A DNA stretch of 64,000 nucleotides from Amphiplicatus metriothermophilus (GTDB taxonomy: Bacteria; Pseudomonadota; Alphaproteobacteria; Caulobacterales; Parvularculaceae): contig NZ_FZQA01000002.1 of NCBI RefSeq assembly GCF_900199215.1, positions 137,501 to 201,500 on the forward strand, read 5' to 3'. A model generated the notes under the pieces. It saw only the letters and a program-made list of their open reading frames with translations. It had not been told where the DNA came from and searched no databases. This document shows positions 61,817-64,000 of the stretch, piece after piece. How positions within the stretch are numbered: the stretch's first letter is position 1; every line of letters starts with the position of its first letter. The position numbers were made by a program, and so were the translations under genes.

Positions 61817-63636
61817 TGAAGCAATCCTTCGCCGCCGGCGCGATGGCGGGGGCCCAGCGCCTCGGCCGCTCGCTGATGTTGCCCATCGCGGTGCTGCCTA
61901 TCGCGGGCCTGCTGCTGCGCGTCGGCCAGCCGGACATGCTGGCGATCCCGTTCGTCGCGGCGGCGGGCGAGGCGATCTTCGCCAATCTCGGCCTTCTGTT
62001 CGCCCTCGGCGTCGCGGTCGGTTTCGCGCGGGAGAACCACGGCGCGGCCGGCCTCGCCGGCGCCGTCGGCTTTCTCGTGGCGACGCAGGGGGCGGGCGCG
62101 CTGATCGCCCCGCCCGCCGAGCTCGCCGCCGGATGGAGCGAGGCGACGCGCGCCTTCGAGCTCGCGGCCTACAAGGAGCAGGCGCTTTCCAAAATGAGCG
62201 TGCCGATCGGCATTCTCTCCGGCGTCGTCGCGGGCCTGCTCTATAATCGCTATGCGGATATTCGCCTGCCGGATTATCTCGCCTTTTTCGGCGGCCGGCG
62301 CTTCGTTCCCATAGCAAGCGGATTCGTCGGCCTGGGGCTCGCTTTCGTCTTCGGCTTCGGCTGGGCGCATCTGGAGCGGGCCATGGACGCCTTCAGCCTG
62401 TGGATCGTCGATCTCGGGGGGCTCGGTCTGTTCCTTTACGGCGCGATCAACCGGGTACTGATCGTCACCGGCCTGCACCATATTCTGAACAACGTCGCTT
62501 GGTTCATCGTCGGCGACTATGAGGGCGCGACGGGCGACCTCAGGCGCTTCTTCGCGGGCGACCCTGAGGCGGGCGCCTTCATGAGCGGGTTCTTCCCGGT
62601 GATGATGTTCGGCCTGCCGGCCGCGTGCCTCGCCATGTATCACGCTGCCCGCCCGGAGCGGCGCAAGGCCGTGGGCGGCATGCTTCTGTCGATGGCGCTG
62701 ACCTCTTTTCTCACCGGCGTCACCGAGCCCATCGAGTTCGCATTCATGTTCCTCGCCCCGCTTCTTTACGCCGCCCACGCGCTGCTGACCGGCCTTTCGA
62801 TGGCGCTGATGGACGCGCTCGGCGCGAAGCTCGGATTCGGCTTTTCGGCGGGACTGTTCGATTACATCCTGAATTACCGCGCCGCGACGCGGCCCTGGCT
62901 TCTTCTGCCGGTCGGAGCGGCCTATTTCGCCCTTTATTATGCCGTGTTCCGCGCCTGCATCGCCTGGTTCGACCTGAAGACGCCGGGGCGCGAGGCGGCG
63001 GACGAAGCCCCGCTCACGCGCGCGCCGCGCGCCGTCGAGGCCGGCGAGTCTGCGATGGGCGAGCGCGGGTCCGCTTTCGTCGTCGCGCTGGGCGGGGCGG
63101 ACAATCTCCTTTCCGTAGACGCTTGCACGACGCGGCTGCGCCTGACGCTCGCCGATCAAGACGCGGTCGATCGCGCCGCGCTCGCGCGGCTGGGCGCGAA
63201 AGGCGTCGTCAGCCCCGGCGGTCCGGCCTTGCAGGTGGTGCTCGGTCCGGTCGCCGATCAGGTTGCGGCGGAGATGCGCGCCGCGCTGCCCGCGCGGACG
63301 GGCGAGCGGCCCAGGGCGTCGGCCAGGGCTGCGCCGTCCGTGGCCGCGCCCGAGATCGACGACGACATGCGCGGGCTGGCGAAGGCCGTGCTCGACGCGC
63401 TGGGCGGGGCGGGAAATGTGACGGACGCGGAAGAAGGGGCGGGCCGGCTGTGCGTGCGTCTGGCCGATGCGGGCCGCATAGACGAGGCGGCGCTCAGGCG
63501 CTGCGGCGCGCGCGCGCTCGCGCGGCCCTCGCCGGCGAGCGTCCAGCTCCTGCGCATGGCCGCGCCGGCGCGCCTCGCCGCGGCGATGAAAGAGGCGCTG
63601 GGACAGGCCGGCGCGGCGCGCAGGGCGTCGCCCTGA
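61813..63636 (+). CDS. nagE: PTS N-acetylglucosamine permease, EIIC-EIIB plus degenerate second EIIB
   Basis: This 607-residue permease has an EIIC membrane domain (about 1-390) with LMLPIAVLPIAGLLLRVG, GLHHILNNVAWF and the substrate motif GVTEPIEFAFMFLAP of the glucose/GlcNAc family. The first EIIB domain has phospho-Cys438 in SVDACTTRLRLTL. A second EIIB-like domain (about 515-595) aligns as VTDAEEGAGRLCVRL, with Gly542 where the catalytic Cys should be. It imports and phosphorylates GlcNAc to GlcNAc-6-P for NagA. No EIIA is attached; the upstream fusion supplies it. The ATG at 61813 follows GAGGA. Confidence 0.93.
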   Translation: MMKQSFAAGAMAGAQRLGRSLMLPIAVLPIAGLLLRVGQPDMLAIPFVAAAGEAIFANLGLLFALGVAVGFARENHGAAGLAGAVGFLVATQGAGALIAPPAELAAGWSEATRAFELAAYKEQALSKMSVPIGILSGVVAGLLYNRYADIRLPDYLAFFGGRRFVPIASGFVGLGLAFVFGFGWAHLERAMDAFSLWIVDLGGLGLFLYGAINRVLIVTGLHHILNNVAWFIVGDYEGATGDLRRFFAGDPEAGAFMSGFFPVMMFGLPAACLAMYHAARPERRKAVGGMLLSMALTSFLTGVTEPIEFAFMFLAPLLYAAHALLTGLSMALMDALGAKLGFGFSAGLFDYILNYRAATRPWLLLPVGAAYFALYYAVFRACIAWFDLKTPGREAADEAPLTRAPRAVEAGESAMGERGSAFVVALGGADNLLSVDACTTRLRLTLADQDAVDRAALARLGAKGVVSPGGPALQVVLGPVADQVAAEMRAALPARTGERPRASARAAPSVAAPEIDDDMRGLAKAVLDALGGAGNVTDAEEGAGRLCVRLADAGRIDEAALRRCGARALARPSPASVQLLRMAAPARLAAAMKEALGQAGAARRASP

Positions 63637-63664
63637 CAGGGATCCGGCCTGGCGGCGGAGGAAT

Positions 63665-63715
63665 CATGTTCCGTTCGAATGACGACGAACGCCGCCCGGA
63701 CCGGGGCGCGCGCTA
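63665..63715 (+). CDS. Possible 16-codon small ORF behind a strong ribosome-binding site
   Basis: An ATG at 63665 follows GGCGGAGGAATC, one of the best ribosome-binding sites in the window, and encodes MFRSNDDERRPDRGAR before a TAG at 63713. It lies 28 bp after nagE and could be translated from that transcript. There is no family support, and the strong site may be chance or the remnant of a lost gene. Confidence 0.25.
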
Positions 63716-64000
63716 GCCGCGCGCCTTCAGCGCCGCCCTGTGGGCGCGTGCCTCCTCCACATAATGGGCCGCGCCGATGAGGGCCATCCTGTCCTCGCCC
63801 TCCTTCAGGTCGCGGAATTTCCGCGCCGGCATGCCGGCCCACATCTCGCCCGTCGGCACGACCTTTTTCGGGCTGAGAAAGGCGCCCGCCGCCAGCGCGG
63901 CGCCGGTTTTCACCACCGAGCCGTCGAGCATGGTCGCGCACATGCCGACGAAGCCGCCGTCCTCGATCGTGCAGCCGTGCAGCATGCATTTATGGCCGAT
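63713..64000 (-). CDS. Gamma-carbonic-anhydrase-like hexapeptide-repeat protein (5' part outside window)
   Basis: The last 96 or so codons of a left-handed beta-helix protein are visible. The frame is open to the window edge and reads IGHKCMLHGCTIEDGGFVGMCATMLDGSVVKTGAALAAGAFLSPKKVVPTGEMWAGMPARKFRDL. GH..MLHGC and the VP.GEMWAGMPAR segment are the hallmarks of bacterial gamma-CA / PaaY-YrdA-like proteins. The start codon lies beyond 64000; an internal ATG at 63985 is not the real start because conserved residues precede it. Catalysis versus acyl-transfer or metal-binding roles cannot be decided from this part. Confidence 0.88.
   Translation of the reverse strand: MGHKCMLHGCTIEDGGFVGMCATMLDGSVVKTGAALAAGAFLSPKKVVPTGEMWAGMPARKFRDLKEGEDRMALIGAAHYVEEARAHRAALKARG

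Overview
The window is high-GC chromosomal DNA from a Gram-negative alphaproteobacterium. The gene order relA/spoT-pyrE-pdxJ-acpS-lepB-rnc-era-recO, the TonB-receptor-rich nutrient cassettes, a squalene-hopene cyclase and many predicted lipoproteins suggest the Caulobacterales / Hyphomonadaceae / Parvularculales part of the class. That placement is inferred from gene content and order; no phylogeny was run.

Layout. 1-0.7 kb: 3' end of a 23S rRNA gene and a complete 5S rRNA. 0.9-5.3 kb: two envelope lipoproteins (a methyltransferase fold and a lactonase-like metallo-hydrolase) and a soluble lytic transglycosylase. 5.4-21 kb: housekeeping genes, mostly packed with 1-14 bp overlaps (dapA, smpB, folK, rpoZ, bifunctional (p)ppGpp synthetase/hydrolase, pyrE, pdxJ, acpS, lepB, rnc, era, recO, parC). 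21-39.3 kb: the most interesting block. It holds a complete type II secretion system (gspC-N in one collinear run plus a divergent gspO) behind a large surface-lipoprotein gene and a TonB-dependent receptor. The lipoprotein promoter carries four PhoB-type heptamers at 11-bp spacing. 39.3-50.6 kb: accessory genes, namely an M1 aminopeptidase lipoprotein, aldo/keto reductase, malonyl-CoA synthetase-like enzyme, a ParDE toxin-antitoxin pair with a palindromic operator, a YafY/WYL regulator read in frame into a glutathione S-transferase, squalene-hopene cyclase, a frameshifted AhpD-like gene, a VOC protein and an AraC regulator. 50.8-63.6 kb: a complete N-acetylglucosamine/chitin-oligomer utilisation cassette (nagA, nagB-II, nagR; divergent TonB receptor, GH20 hexosaminidase lipoprotein, EIIA-HPr-EI fusion and EIICB permease). 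The right edge cuts a gamma-carbonic-anhydrase-like gene.

How the parts fit. The 22-39 kb block reads as a phosphate-starvation module. PhoB would switch on a poly-glycine-tethered surface lipoprotein made of two near-duplicate domains, the T2SS would export it to the cell surface, and the adjacent TonB receptor would import what it captures or releases. I recall that Caulobacter crescentus makes a T2SS-secreted extracellular lipoprotein (ElpS) under phosphate starvation, and this locus looks like a related, internally duplicated version. The nag block forms a second complete outer-membrane-to-cytoplasm route: TonB receptor, lipoprotein hexosaminidase, PTS uptake with phosphorylation, then deacetylation and deamination, with a GntR repressor and a long perfect inverted repeat in the divergent promoter.
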